A stretch of DNA of 64,000 nucleotides from Mycobacterium sp. ACS4054 (lineage in GTDB: Bacteria; Actinomycetota; Actinomycetes; Mycobacteriales; Mycobacteriaceae). This document shows, piece after piece, positions 35,428-43,381 of the stretch. The stretch spans positions 310,001 to 374,000 of the forward strand of contig NZ_LZHV01000041.1 of the NCBI RefSeq assembly GCF_001667275.1, read 5' to 3'. The notes below the pieces were generated by a model. It saw only the letters and a list, made by a program, of their open reading frames with translations, was not told the origin of the DNA and searched no databases. Numbering within the stretch: position 1 is the first letter of the stretch; every line of letters begins with the position of its first letter. Position numbers and translations under genes: made by a program.

Positions 35428-36692
35428 ACTCCCGCCGGCAAGGTGCGGCGATACTGATCGATCCACGCGGCGGTCTCCTTGTGCAGGTGCCGGATGAGGA
35501 TCTCCTGGTCGCACAGCAAGAACCGGTCGAGAACCTGGGACTCGATCATGCTCTGCGTCGCCTCGAGCGTGTTGGCGTCCTGCAACCCGTATTCCTTGAA
35601 CGAGACCGCCGCCAGTTCCTGGGCGACGCGCTCACGCGGGGTGCGCGGCTGCGGGAAGTACAGCGTTCCCTCGAAGATGTGCGAGTTGTAGGAGGTCGGC
35701 CAGTAGTGGTAGGTCAGATACCAGCCCTGCCCCCAGAAGAGAATCACGAAGTTGGGGAACAGTTGGAAGGAGTCCAGCCCCCACGGGTCGCACTTCGCCG
35801 GGTTCAGCCCGGCGGGCATCTCGCCGAGATCCGGCTTGTCCCACGGGCCGAACAGCCCGCTCTGGCAGATGTCCTCGATGGGCTTGCGCATCTCCGCCGA
35901 CATCTCCCAGGCCCGCACGCCCGAGGTGCTGACCAACCGGTGCGGGCCGTCCAATCGATAGTGCGGGGCCTCGAACCCGGCCTCGGCGGCGGCTTTTGAG
36001 TACGCGGTCGGTGACTGGTTCGCATGCAGCACGGGCGCGTGATAGAACTCCTGGAACGCGTCCATGTAGAGCTTCCAGTTCGCCTTGACCTCCGAGCGGT
36101 AGTACCAGCGCGAGGTCATCTTGTCGAACGGATAGCCCTCCAGCCCGGTGACCATCGGCCCGAGGAATTCGCGCAACGACTGTTCGGGCTTCTTGGCGAA
36201 GTTGACGAAGACGAAGCCCTCCCACACCTCGCAGTGCACCGGCACCAACCCGTAGCGACTCTTGTCGAGGTCGAAGAACTCCTCCTCCTGCTGCACGAAC
36301 GTCAGGTTGCCGTCGAGGTCGTACCGCCAGGCGTGGTACTTGCAGGTGAACTGGCGGCACACGCCGCTGGTCTCCTCGAGCGGCATGTCGTTCCACACCA
36401 GCTTGTTGCCGCGGTGGCGACACACGTTGTGATACGCCTTGATCTCCCCGGACTTGGTGCGCACCACGATGATCGAGGTGTTGACGGCTTTGAGCTCTTT
36501 GGTGAAGTAACTTCCGGTACGCGAAAGTTGCTCAACCCGGCCAACATTGAGCCACGCACGCTTGAAGATGGCTTCGCGCTCCAACTCGTGGATCTCCGGG
36601 TTGATGGAATCCTCGTACGAGACCGGTCCGGTTCCCAGCTCGGGGTAATGCTGCGTCCAGCTGCCCTCCGGCGGCTTGGGGAATCGAGCCAT
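35424..36692 (-). CDS. Rieske oxygenase alpha subunit (copy B)
   Basis: 422 residues, the same length as copy A; AGGAG precedes the ATG. Rieske ligands C91, H93, C117, H120 and iron-site E215, H218, H223 (DAFQEFYHAPVLH). The N-terminus PPEGSW-HYPELGTGPVS is shared with copy A. Copy B differs mainly in the predicted substrate-pocket half (NQSPTAYSKAAAEAGFEAP). First gene of a minus-strand operon with helical partner, amidohydrolase and MarR genes; divergent from the aldehyde dehydrogenase, with the shared MarR element between. Confidence 0.92.
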   Translation of the reverse strand: MARFPKPPEGSWTQHYPELGTGPVSYEDSINPEIHELEREAIFKRAWLNVGRVEQLSRTGSYFTKELKAVNTSIIVVRTKSGEIKAYHNVCRHRGNKLVWNDMPLEETSGVCRQFTCKYHAWRYDLDGNLTFVQQEEEFFDLDKSRYGLVPVHCEVWEGFVFVNFAKKPEQSLREFLGPMVTGLEGYPFDKMTSRWYYRSEVKANWKLYMDAFQEFYHAPVLHANQSPTAYSKAAAEAGFEAPHYRLDGPHRLVSTSGVRAWEMSAEMRKPIEDICQSGLFGPWDKPDLGEMPAGLNPAKCDPWGLDSFQLFPNFVILFWGQGWYLTYHYWPTSYNSHIFEGTLYFPQPRTPRERVAQELAAVSFKEYGLQDANTLEATQSMIESQVLDRFLLCDQEILIRHLHKETAAWIDQYRRTLPAGV

Positions 36693-36760
36693 GATCGCTC
36701 CTATCCGATCTCCGGGGGGCCCGGTTCGCTTCGAATAGCCGCGCCGCCACCGGTTTCAGT

Positions 36761-36800
36761 GATTCCTCGGGGCCGACGGTATATGCTCGACCGAGGAATC
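36761..36800. promoter_or_regulatory. Perfect 10-bp inverted repeat in the Rieske B / ALDH divergent promoter
   Basis: GATTCCTCGG (36761-36770) and CCGAGGAATC (36791-36800) with 20 bp between: half-site centres 30 bp apart, about three helical turns. It abuts the MarR-type element at 36798. Could be a second regulator's site or a leader hairpin. Confidence 0.55.
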
Positions 36801-36817
36801 GCAAGTAGTTGATATTG
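36798..36817 (-). promoter_or_regulatory. Second copy of the 20-bp MarR-type element
   Basis: On the minus strand reads CAATATCAACTACTTGCGAT, identical to 33347-33366. Lies 17 bp before the aldehyde dehydrogenase ATG and 106 bp upstream of the Rieske copy B start, so one bound regulator could repress both. Confidence 0.7.
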
Positions 36818-36833
36818 CTGACGGGAGTCCTCG

Positions 36834-38276
36834 ATGGAGCATGACCTTGGGTTGAGGATCGCTCCCGGCAGCCCGGTGCGGGCGCACGCCGACGCATTCG
36901 AGGTCATCTCCCCGCACACCGAGCAACCCATCGCCGAGGTGGCCGCCGCCGGGGCGGCCGACGTCGACGCGGCGGTCACCGCCGCCCGCTCGGCGGTCGA
37001 GGGGCCCTGGGGGCGGACGGAGCCGGCCGAACGGATCGCGGCGATCCGGCGCCTCACCGAGATCTACGATCAACGCCGCGCCGAGATGGCCGGCGTCCTC
37101 ACCGCCGAGATCGGCGCTCCCATCACCTTCTCCCAGCGCGCGCAGGTCGGCCTGCCCGCGATGATGATGCGAGCGTTCTGTGACCTGGCCGAGCGGCACG
37201 CCTGGAAGGAGACCCGCCGGGGCTTCTTCGGCGCCGACGTGCACGTGCACAAGCAACCCGTTGGCGTCGTCGCCGCGATCGTGCCGTGGAACATGCCCCA
37301 ATTCCTCATCACCACCAAACTGGTGCCCGCGCTGCTCGCCGGCTGCGCGGTTGTGCTCAAACCCGCGCCCGAATCACCCTTGGACGCTTTGCTTTTGGCG
37401 GAGATGCTGGAAGAACTCGACCTGCCCCCTGGCGTGGTCAGCGTGCTGCCCGGCGACAGTGCGGTGGGTCAGGTCCTGGTGTCCCACCCCGGCGTGGACA
37501 AGGTGTCGTTCACGGGATCGACGGCGGCGGGCCGGGCCGTGGCTGCCGCCTGCGCGCCCAACCTCACGAAGGTCAGTCTCGAACTCGGCGGCAAGTCGGC
37601 CGCCGTCATCCTCGACGACGCCGCTCCCGAGGCGGTCGCGACAGGCGTGCGGTCGGCCAGCCTGTCGAACAGCGGCCAGATCTGCAACGCCCTGACCCGC
37701 GTGTTGGTCCCCGGCCATCGGGAGGACGAGTACGTCGACGCGCTCGCCGCCGAGATGACCGCCCTGCGGGTGGGCGATCCCAACGATGCCGGCACGCAGC
37801 TGGGGCCGCTGGTCTCGCGCCGGCAACAGGAACGCGTCTGCGATTACATCCGGGTCGGCCAGGACGAGGGCGCCCGCCTCGTCATCGGCGGGACCGAGAT
37901 GCCCGACGGGCTGGACCGGGGCTGGTACGTCAAACCCACCCTGTTCGCCTCCGCCGAAAACACGATGCGCATCGCCCGCGAGGAGATCTTCGGGCCGGTG
38001 ATCACCGTCATCCCCTATCGCGACGAGGACGACGCGGTCGCGATCGCCAACGACTCCGAGTACGGCCTGGCCGGATCGGTGTGGACCGCCGACACGGAGC
38101 GCGCCTTGTCGATCGCGGCGCGGGTGCGCAGCGGCACCCTCGGCGTCAACCAGGGCTACACCATGGATCCGTTCGCCCCCTTCGGCGGCGTGAAGGGTAG
38201 CGGTTACGGACGCGAACTGGGCCCCGAGGGCATCGACAGCTACCTGGAAACCAAATCCATCGCGGTCGCGCCCTGA
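36834..38276 (+). CDS. NAD(P)-dependent aldehyde dehydrogenase
   Basis: 480 residues; GGGAG precedes the ATG. ALDH motifs: VAAIVPWNMPQ, KPAPESPLDALLLAEMLEE, FTGSTAAGR, catalytic Glu in LELGGKSA, catalytic Cys in NSGQICNALTR, EEIFGPVI and FGGVKGSGYGRELG. Clearly related to the 10803-12269 product. Divergent from Rieske copy B under a shared operator, so it should convert an aldehyde arising in that pathway to the acid. Confidence 0.93.
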   Translation: MEHDLGLRIAPGSPVRAHADAFEVISPHTEQPIAEVAAAGAADVDAAVTAARSAVEGPWGRTEPAERIAAIRRLTEIYDQRRAEMAGVLTAEIGAPITFSQRAQVGLPAMMMRAFCDLAERHAWKETRRGFFGADVHVHKQPVGVVAAIVPWNMPQFLITTKLVPALLAGCAVVLKPAPESPLDALLLAEMLEELDLPPGVVSVLPGDSAVGQVLVSHPGVDKVSFTGSTAAGRAVAAACAPNLTKVSLELGGKSAAVILDDAAPEAVATGVRSASLSNSGQICNALTRVLVPGHREDEYVDALAAEMTALRVGDPNDAGTQLGPLVSRRQQERVCDYIRVGQDEGARLVIGGTEMPDGLDRGWYVKPTLFASAENTMRIAREEIFGPVITVIPYRDEDDAVAIANDSEYGLAGSVWTADTERALSIAARVRSGTLGVNQGYTMDPFAPFGGVKGSGYGRELGPEGIDSYLETKSIAVAP

Positions 38277-38338
38277 CAATTGGGATCGGTAACGGGAAGC
38301 GGGCGCGAGACTTTCGCCAGTCAAGCGAAAGGAACGTT

Positions 38339-38701
38339 GTGGACACCATCCGCACCCTGAGGAACGTCATTGCCGGCGCGTTGCTGTCGGGCGGCCTGGC
38401 CGTCGCCGGCGCCGGGCTCACCGCGACCACGGCCCACGCCGACAACCCCGACTGGGGTCCGGCGCACCAGTGGTGCCCCGGGCAACCCCTGCCCGCCACC
38501 GGCAACCACGTCACCGATCCCTTCCGGGGCTGGGACATGAACGTGTGCCACACCTATTACTACCTGTGGCCCGGGATGGGCAACGTCTCCAACATGATCT
38601 GGGACGGCGACAACCCACCGCCCAAGCCGCCGCCCCCGCCCGCCCTCATCAACAAAGACAACTGCCAGCAGATCCTCGGAATTTTCTGCCCGCGGGCATA
38701 G
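38339..38701 (+). CDS. Small secreted protein with proline-rich tail
   Basis: 120 residues, GTG start after AAAGGAA. Sec signal peptide (about residues 1-34: NVIAGALLSGGLAVAGAGL, then THAD region with Ala-x-Ala). The mature protein starts DNPDWGPAHQWCPGQPLP, contains four Cys (two in the body, two in the tail QQILGIFC region) and a PPPKPPPPPA stretch. This resembles small exported mycobacterial proteins of unknown function. Not obviously part of the catabolic operons. Confidence 0.8.
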   Translation: MDTIRTLRNVIAGALLSGGLAVAGAGLTATTAHADNPDWGPAHQWCPGQPLPATGNHVTDPFRGWDMNVCHTYYYLWPGMGNVSNMIWDGDNPPPKPPPPPALINKDNCQQILGIFCPRA

Positions 38702-38722
38702 GCGCCACCGGCCGGCATGCGC

Positions 38723-38738
38723 GGTAACCTCATTCTCA
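38723..38738. promoter_or_regulatory. Degenerate TetR-type site upstream of the TetR-hot-dog fusion gene
   Basis: GGTAACCTCATTCTCA matches 13 of 16 bases of GGTAACGTCATTACCA in the palindrome at 39868-39888 downstream of the same gene. It lies about 40 bp before the TetR fusion start, consistent with autoregulation. Confidence 0.45.
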
Positions 38739-38777
38739 TAGCGCGAGCACCGCGCCGAGGAAGGGGACGAAGCGCTC

Positions 38778-39803
38778 ATGGCCGACCTTGGCGACTACGT
38801 CGAAGTGACGCGGGGCGACCGCTTCATCCGAACGGCCGTCGAGATCCTGGGCGAGACCGGACGCACCGACTTCACGGTGCAAGAGGTCGTGGCCCGCTCC
38901 AAAACCTCGCTGCGCGCGTTTTACCAGCATTTCAGCAGCAAGGACGAACTGCTGCTGGCACTGTTCGACCGGACCATCGCGCACTCGGTCCAGACCTGGC
39001 GCGCCGAGACCGAGGGCCTGGCCAGCACCGCCGCGCTCAAGCTGGTGATCGACCGCATCAGCCAGCAACCGGAATCCAGCACCCAAGACAGCCTCAACCG
39101 CGCGCTGACCCTCTACAACCAGCACTTGGCGGAGACGCGCCCCCGCGATTACGCGCGGGTGCTCTCGCCGCTGCATCGACTGATCCGCGACATCGTGGGG
39201 CAGGGCATCACCGAGGGGGTGTTCAACCCGGGGCTGGACGTCGCGGCGGCGGCCGCCATCGTCATGCAGACCGTGATGGGCGCGCAGCGGTTGCATTGGC
39301 TGGGTGCGGAATTGAACGGGGCCCCGGTCGACGTCGGGCACCTCTACGAATTCTGCAGTCGCGCCCTGGGCATCCGCGACGCTGAGGAGTCGAGCCCGCC
39401 GTCGCTGTCGGAGCTGTTCGCCCAGATCGGCATGCGGCCGGGCACCCGCGAGGGCGAATTCGCGATGACGATGCCGGTCAGCCCGGCCGTCGTCAACACC
39501 TCCGGCGCGTTGCAGGGCGGCTTGGTCGCGACGCTCGTCGACGTCGCCGCCGGGCAGTTCGGCCTGGACTACCTGGCGCCGGGCACCACGATGACGACGG
39601 CGGACCTCTTCGTTCGTTACCTGCGCCCGATCCGGCAGGGCTCCGCCTTCGCGGTGCCCCGGATGCTGCGCTCCGGGCGGCGGGCGATGGTGATGCAGGT
39701 GGACATCTACGGCGACGACGACGAGCTGCTGGCGACCGCGACCGTGAACTTCGCCGTGATCAACGGGAAGACGCCGGAGCTGCCCAACTGGCCGGGCACC
39801 TAG
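38778..39803 (+). CDS. TetR-family regulator fused to a hot-dog thioesterase-like domain
   Basis: 341 residues. Residues about 10-60 are a TetR helix-turn-helix (TDFTVQEVVARSKTSLRAFY, QHFSSKDELLLALFD) and 65-200 a helical TetR-type core. A PaaI-like hot-dog domain follows at about 215-335 (EFAMTMPVSPAVVNTSGALQ, GGLVATLVDVAAGQFGLDYL, TADLFVRYLRPI, LLATATVNFAVI). TetR proteins normally end near residue 200. The added domain should bind or hydrolyse an acyl-CoA, so this may sense a CoA thioester or self-clear its ligand. A TetR-type palindrome precedes the downstream amidohydrolase gene. Confidence 0.85.
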   Translation: MADLGDYVEVTRGDRFIRTAVEILGETGRTDFTVQEVVARSKTSLRAFYQHFSSKDELLLALFDRTIAHSVQTWRAETEGLASTAALKLVIDRISQQPESSTQDSLNRALTLYNQHLAETRPRDYARVLSPLHRLIRDIVGQGITEGVFNPGLDVAAAAAIVMQTVMGAQRLHWLGAELNGAPVDVGHLYEFCSRALGIRDAEESSPPSLSELFAQIGMRPGTREGEFAMTMPVSPAVVNTSGALQGGLVATLVDVAAGQFGLDYLAPGTTMTTADLFVRYLRPIRQGSAFAVPRMLRSGRRAMVMQVDIYGDDDELLATATVNFAVINGKTPELPNWPGT

Positions 39804-39867
39804 TCCCGCGCGTCACGCCAGCGTGACCAACCGGGCCGGCGGGCAGCGCTACACGCGGCGTCACATG

Positions 39868-39888
39868 AGTGGTAACGTCATTACCACT
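39868..39888. promoter_or_regulatory. TetR-type palindrome upstream of the amidohydrolase gene
   Basis: AGTGGTAA (39868-39875), CGTCA, TTACCACT (39881-39888): perfect 8-bp arms, 37 bp before the amidohydrolase ATG. Size and spacing suit a TetR dimer, and the TetR fusion is encoded just upstream. Confidence 0.65.
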
Positions 39889-39925
39889 TACCGAGAATTC
39901 GAAACTTCCGCCCAAGGAGATCGCC

Positions 39926-41131
39926 ATGCCGTCCCGCGAACTTTCCTTCCCCGTATTCGACGCGGACAACCACATGTACGAGCCGCAGGAGGCGCTGACC
40001 AAGTTCCTGCCCGAGAACCGCAAGCGCGTCATCGACTATGTCGAGGTCCGCGGCCGCACCAAGATCGTGGTGCGCGGCCACATCAGCGAGTACATCCCGA
40101 ACCCGACGTTCGAGGTGGTGGCGCGCCCCGGGGCGCAGGAGGACTACTTCCGCAACGGCGCGCAGGGCAAGAGCTACCGCGAGATCCTCGGGGAGCCGAT
40201 GAAGGCCATCCCCGCCTTCCGCGAACCCGGCGCGCGGCTCGAGGTCATGGACGAGCTGGGCATCGACTACGCCCTGATGTTCCCGACGCTGGCCAGCCTG
40301 GTCGAGGAGCGCATGAAGGACGACCCGGAGATGACCCACGACGTCATCCACGCGCTGAACCAGTGGATGTACGAGCAGTGGTCGTTCAATTACCAGGACC
40401 GCATCTTCGCCACCCCGGTCATCACCCTGCCGATCGTCGAGCGGGCGCTCGAAGAACTCGAATGGGTTCTCGAGCGCGGCGCACGCACCGTCCTGGTGCG
40501 CCCGGCGCCGGTGCCCGGTTACAAGGGCAGCCGGTCGTTCGGCCTCGAGGAGTTCGACCCGTTCTGGCAGGCCTGCATCAAGGCCGAGCTTCCCGTCTCG
40601 ATGCACGCCTCGGACAGCGGCTATTCCGAATTCGCCAACGTGTGGGAGCCCGGCGACGAGTTCCTGCCGTTCAAGCCGACCCCGTTCCGCAGCCTGGTGA
40701 TGGGCCACCGGCCGATCATCGACGCGATGGGTGCGCTGGTGTGCCACGGCGCGCTGTCCCGCAACCCGGAGCTGCGGATCCTGTCGATCGAGAACGGCGC
40801 CGACTGGGTGCCGGACCTGTTCAAGGGACTCAAGGGCGTCTACAAGAAGATGCCGCAGGCGTTCAGCGAGGACCCCATCGAGGCGTTCAAGCGCTGTGTC
40901 TACATCACCCCGTTCTGGGAGGACCGGTTCGCCGAGATCGTCAAGATGGTCGGCACCGACCGGGTCCTCTTCGGATCCGACTGGCCGCATCCCGAAGGCC
41001 TCAAGGACCCGATCTCCTTCGTCGACGAGCTCACCGACTTCGACGAGGCGGACGTCGCCAAGATCATGGGCGGCAACCTGATGAAGCTGATGAAGGTCTC
41101 TGCGGATTCGAAGAAACCCGTCTCGGCCTGA
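39926..41131 (+). CDS. Amidohydrolase-2 family metal-dependent hydrolase
   Basis: 401 residues; AAGGAG precedes the ATG. TIM-barrel amidohydrolase of the COG2159 type: FDADNHMYEPQEALTKFLP at the N-terminus, ELPVSMHASDSGY mid-protein (His ligand), LSIENGADWVPDLFKGL, and FGSDWPHPEGL with the conserved Asp and His. Members decarboxylate or hydrolyse ring acids. It sits under the TetR-type palindrome. Specific substrate unknown. Confidence 0.87.
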   Translation: MPSRELSFPVFDADNHMYEPQEALTKFLPENRKRVIDYVEVRGRTKIVVRGHISEYIPNPTFEVVARPGAQEDYFRNGAQGKSYREILGEPMKAIPAFREPGARLEVMDELGIDYALMFPTLASLVEERMKDDPEMTHDVIHALNQWMYEQWSFNYQDRIFATPVITLPIVERALEELEWVLERGARTVLVRPAPVPGYKGSRSFGLEEFDPFWQACIKAELPVSMHASDSGYSEFANVWEPGDEFLPFKPTPFRSLVMGHRPIIDAMGALVCHGALSRNPELRILSIENGADWVPDLFKGLKGVYKKMPQAFSEDPIEAFKRCVYITPFWEDRFAEIVKMVGTDRVLFGSDWPHPEGLKDPISFVDELTDFDEADVAKIMGGNLMKLMKVSADSKKPVSA

Positions 41132-41224
41132 TCGGTCGTCGGTGCCGGACGGCCCGGCGTATAGACCGCCGTCGCGGGGTATACGCCCCGGTGACGACTT
41201 GGTCCGCGGCCAGAAGGAGGACGG

Positions 41225-41602
41225 GTGGAGACGGCATCGGAAGGCCGGGCGTCGGTGGCTATCGACGCCGACGTCGAGTTCCTCGCCGAGCAAGTCGAGG
41301 CCCTGGAAGCTTTGGGCCGAAACGATTCGGTCGGCGAGGGCGAGGTCTACGACTTCAGCGTCCGCTGGGGTGCGGCACTTGCGGGCCGGCTTCCCCGGCT
41401 GGTGCACTACAGCTCCCTCGGTCTGCTTGACGACGCCGACCAGCGGCGCTTCTCCTCGCTGTGCGCCGACCTGCGCAGGGTTTCCGATCTCGCCGAGAGC
41501 TTGGGGCTGCCGCGCCCGGCTCTGTCCGCCGGAGAGGCCGCGACGGCCAAGCGACACCGCGGATTCAGGATGCCGTCGCGTTTCCCGACGCGTCGTAGCT
41601 GA
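41225..41602 (+). CDS. Hypothetical protein, helical
   Basis: 125 residues, GTG start behind a strong AGAAGGAGG site. I recognise no family. Mostly helical and acidic in the first 100 residues (DADVEFLAEQVEALEALGRN, VRWGAALAGRLPRL, RRFSSLCADLRRVSDLAESL), then a basic tail (TAKRHRGFRMPSRFPTRRS) that might bind nucleic acid or protein. Its 3' end overlaps the convergent zinc-ribbon gene by 38 bp. Confidence 0.65.
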   Translation: METASEGRASVAIDADVEFLAEQVEALEALGRNDSVGEGEVYDFSVRWGAALAGRLPRLVHYSSLGLLDDADQRRFSSLCADLRRVSDLAESLGLPRPALSAGEAATAKRHRGFRMPSRFPTRRS

Positions 41603-41864
41603 GGAAGTCGTTCTGCGGCAACACGATCCCCGTGCGCGGCTTCGGGCATTCCGGATTGCGGCAAGTCAGGGCCACCATGTACGCGTCATTGTCCTCGTTG
41701 AGGAACAGGAACCCGAGGTGCAGGGCGTGGCCGACGTCGAAGTCGGTTCCGCCACACTGCTCGCAGTGGCCGCCCTTGGCGCTGATGTTTTCCAGCACCC
41801 GGTGCCGCGCAGCGGAATTCAGGTCGATGAGCTCCGGGCGCACGGCCGGGTTGTGCTCGGTCAT
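41565..41864 (-). CDS. Small zinc-ribbon-like protein
   Basis: 99 residues; GGAG precedes the ATG, 1 bp after the upstream oxidoreductase stop. Four Cys as C-x2-C (HCEQCGG) and C-x4-C (LTCRNPEC) suggest a zinc ribbon, around a short beta region (FDVGHALHLGFLFLNEDNDA). Third gene of the operon with the molybdopterin/cytochrome b protein and a four-helix membrane protein. It may be an accessory protein for cofactor insertion or electron transfer; that is inference. Confidence 0.72.
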   Translation of the reverse strand: MTEHNPAVRPELIDLNSAARHRVLENISAKGGHCEQCGGTDFDVGHALHLGFLFLNEDNDAYMVALTCRNPECPKPRTGIVLPQNDFLSYDASGNATAS

Positions 41865-41865
41865 G

Positions 41866-43359
41866 TCAAATCTCCACGTCCTTGTCGTAGTGGACATGGT
41901 CCTCACGCCAGCCGCCCAGCCCTTTGCCGATGCCGGAATAGTCGTTGATGAACTCGATCCCGTTTATCCATTTGACCATCTTGAAGCCGACCTGGGTTTC
42001 CACCCGCAACCGCAGCGGCGCACCATGTTTGATGGGTAGCGGCCGGCCGTTCATCTCGTACGCCAGCAGCGTCTGCGGCTTGTAGGCGAGTTCGAGGTCC
42101 ATCACCTCGTAGAACTGGCCCCCCGGCGTCTCTGCCGCGGGTTCGTCACGGCCGGTGTCCTGCATGCTCAGGAAGCAGATGTATTTGGCTTGCGGCAACG
42201 GCCGCACGACGTCGGCCAGTTGGGCGAGCAGGATCCCGCTCCATTCGCCGATGCTGGTCCAGCCCTGCACGCAGTTGTGCATCGTGCGCTGCGTGTGCCG
42301 TTCGGCGAGCGCGCGCAGCGCGGCGAGGTCCAGTGTCACCGGGTTTTCCACGAGTCCGCCGACCGGTAGCCGCCAGTCGACGAAGCTATGGACCGCCATC
42401 ACCTTGTATTCGGTGCTGGCGGGCGGCTTTCCGTTCACCCGGTGATCTTCGGTCAACTTGCGGACCGGATAGTCCTGCCGGGAGTTCAGCGGGCGCAGCA
42501 GGAGCAGCCGGACGCGGGTGACCACGGCGCCGAGCAGGCGACGGACTTGAACGGGGCGCCGAAGGCTCCACTTGGTGGCCGCGATGTGGATGGCGACGAT
42601 CGCTCCGATGATCACGAAAGACAGTGCCGTCGCCCAATTGATGTTGCGGACCGAGCCGAAGATCATCGACGCCGTCAGTTGACCCCAGCCCCAGAAGAAG
42701 ATCATCGACAGATGAATCAAGATGAAGATGACGAAGGCCAGCAACCCCAGGAAATGCAGGCTTCTGGCCCATTGCCGACCGCCCCACATCCGCACGTACC
42801 ACGGGAAGCGCGCCTCGATCGCCGGGGATTGCGCGGCGCCTGTCAAGATCTGGAATGGCGCGAGGACGAAGACGACGCCGGCGTAGGTCAGTTTCTGAAT
42901 GGCGTCCAGGGGCTCACCGGGCAGCAGTGGCGGCAGGTTGAACGAGAGGTACGTGACGATGTCGTTGGCGGCCTCGGGAAAGATCGACCACGAATACGGC
43001 CAGTAACGGTGCCACTGCCCGGTCGCGAAAAGCAGCACGTAGTAAGACAACCCGAGCAGAATCCAGCAGATCACCGTGAAGAAGTGCCAGTGGCGGCCCA
43101 TCCCCAATTTCTTGTGACCGGGCAGCGCGACCAGGGAGCTGTAGGACTCTTCCTCGTCGAGGGTGTCGTACAGCCGGTCGCGCGGCATGACCTTGCGGGT
43201 GAAGCGCGCCCATTCGCTGCCGGGTTTGCTGTCGTCGTGCCAGTACAACTTGGGGTGGGTGGCGAGGATCTCGATGCCGCTGCGGATGATCAGCGTGACG
43301 AACAGGACGTTGAGCCAATGGTCCACTCGCAGCCACGCCGGGTAGTCGAGCGTCGTCAT
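41866..43359 (-). CDS. Membrane cytochrome b / sulfite-oxidase-fold molybdopterin oxidoreductase fusion
   Basis: 497 residues. The N-terminal half has five membrane helices (about 16-36, 90-112, 152-175, 198-224, 240-262) with His residues placed for b hemes (RVDHWLN, MGRHWHFF, SLHFLG, LIHLSM). The C-terminal half (about 310-497) is a sulfite oxidase/MsrP-like molybdopterin domain with the Mo-ligand Cys in HNCVQGWTS. The fusion would pass electrons between a Mo active site and the quinone pool. Related two-domain proteins occur in actinobacteria; the substrate is not known to me. Confidence 0.86.
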   Translation of the reverse strand: MTTLDYPAWLRVDHWLNVLFVTLIIRSGIEILATHPKLYWHDDSKPGSEWARFTRKVMPRDRLYDTLDEEESYSSLVALPGHKKLGMGRHWHFFTVICWILLGLSYYVLLFATGQWHRYWPYSWSIFPEAANDIVTYLSFNLPPLLPGEPLDAIQKLTYAGVVFVLAPFQILTGAAQSPAIEARFPWYVRMWGGRQWARSLHFLGLLAFVIFILIHLSMIFFWGWGQLTASMIFGSVRNINWATALSFVIIGAIVAIHIAATKWSLRRPVQVRRLLGAVVTRVRLLLLRPLNSRQDYPVRKLTEDHRVNGKPPASTEYKVMAVHSFVDWRLPVGGLVENPVTLDLAALRALAERHTQRTMHNCVQGWTSIGEWSGILLAQLADVVRPLPQAKYICFLSMQDTGRDEPAAETPGGQFYEVMDLELAYKPQTLLAYEMNGRPLPIKHGAPLRLRVETQVGFKMVKWINGIEFINDYSGIGKGLGGWREDHVHYDKDVEI

Positions 43360-43381
43360 GCCTGGGCTCTCCTCAGTCGTA

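Noticed and set aside
41156..41182. Possible sigma-F promoter before the helical hypothetical gene (GGCGT-N16-GGGTAT)
   Set aside because: The -35 lacks GTTT; only the -10 matches.
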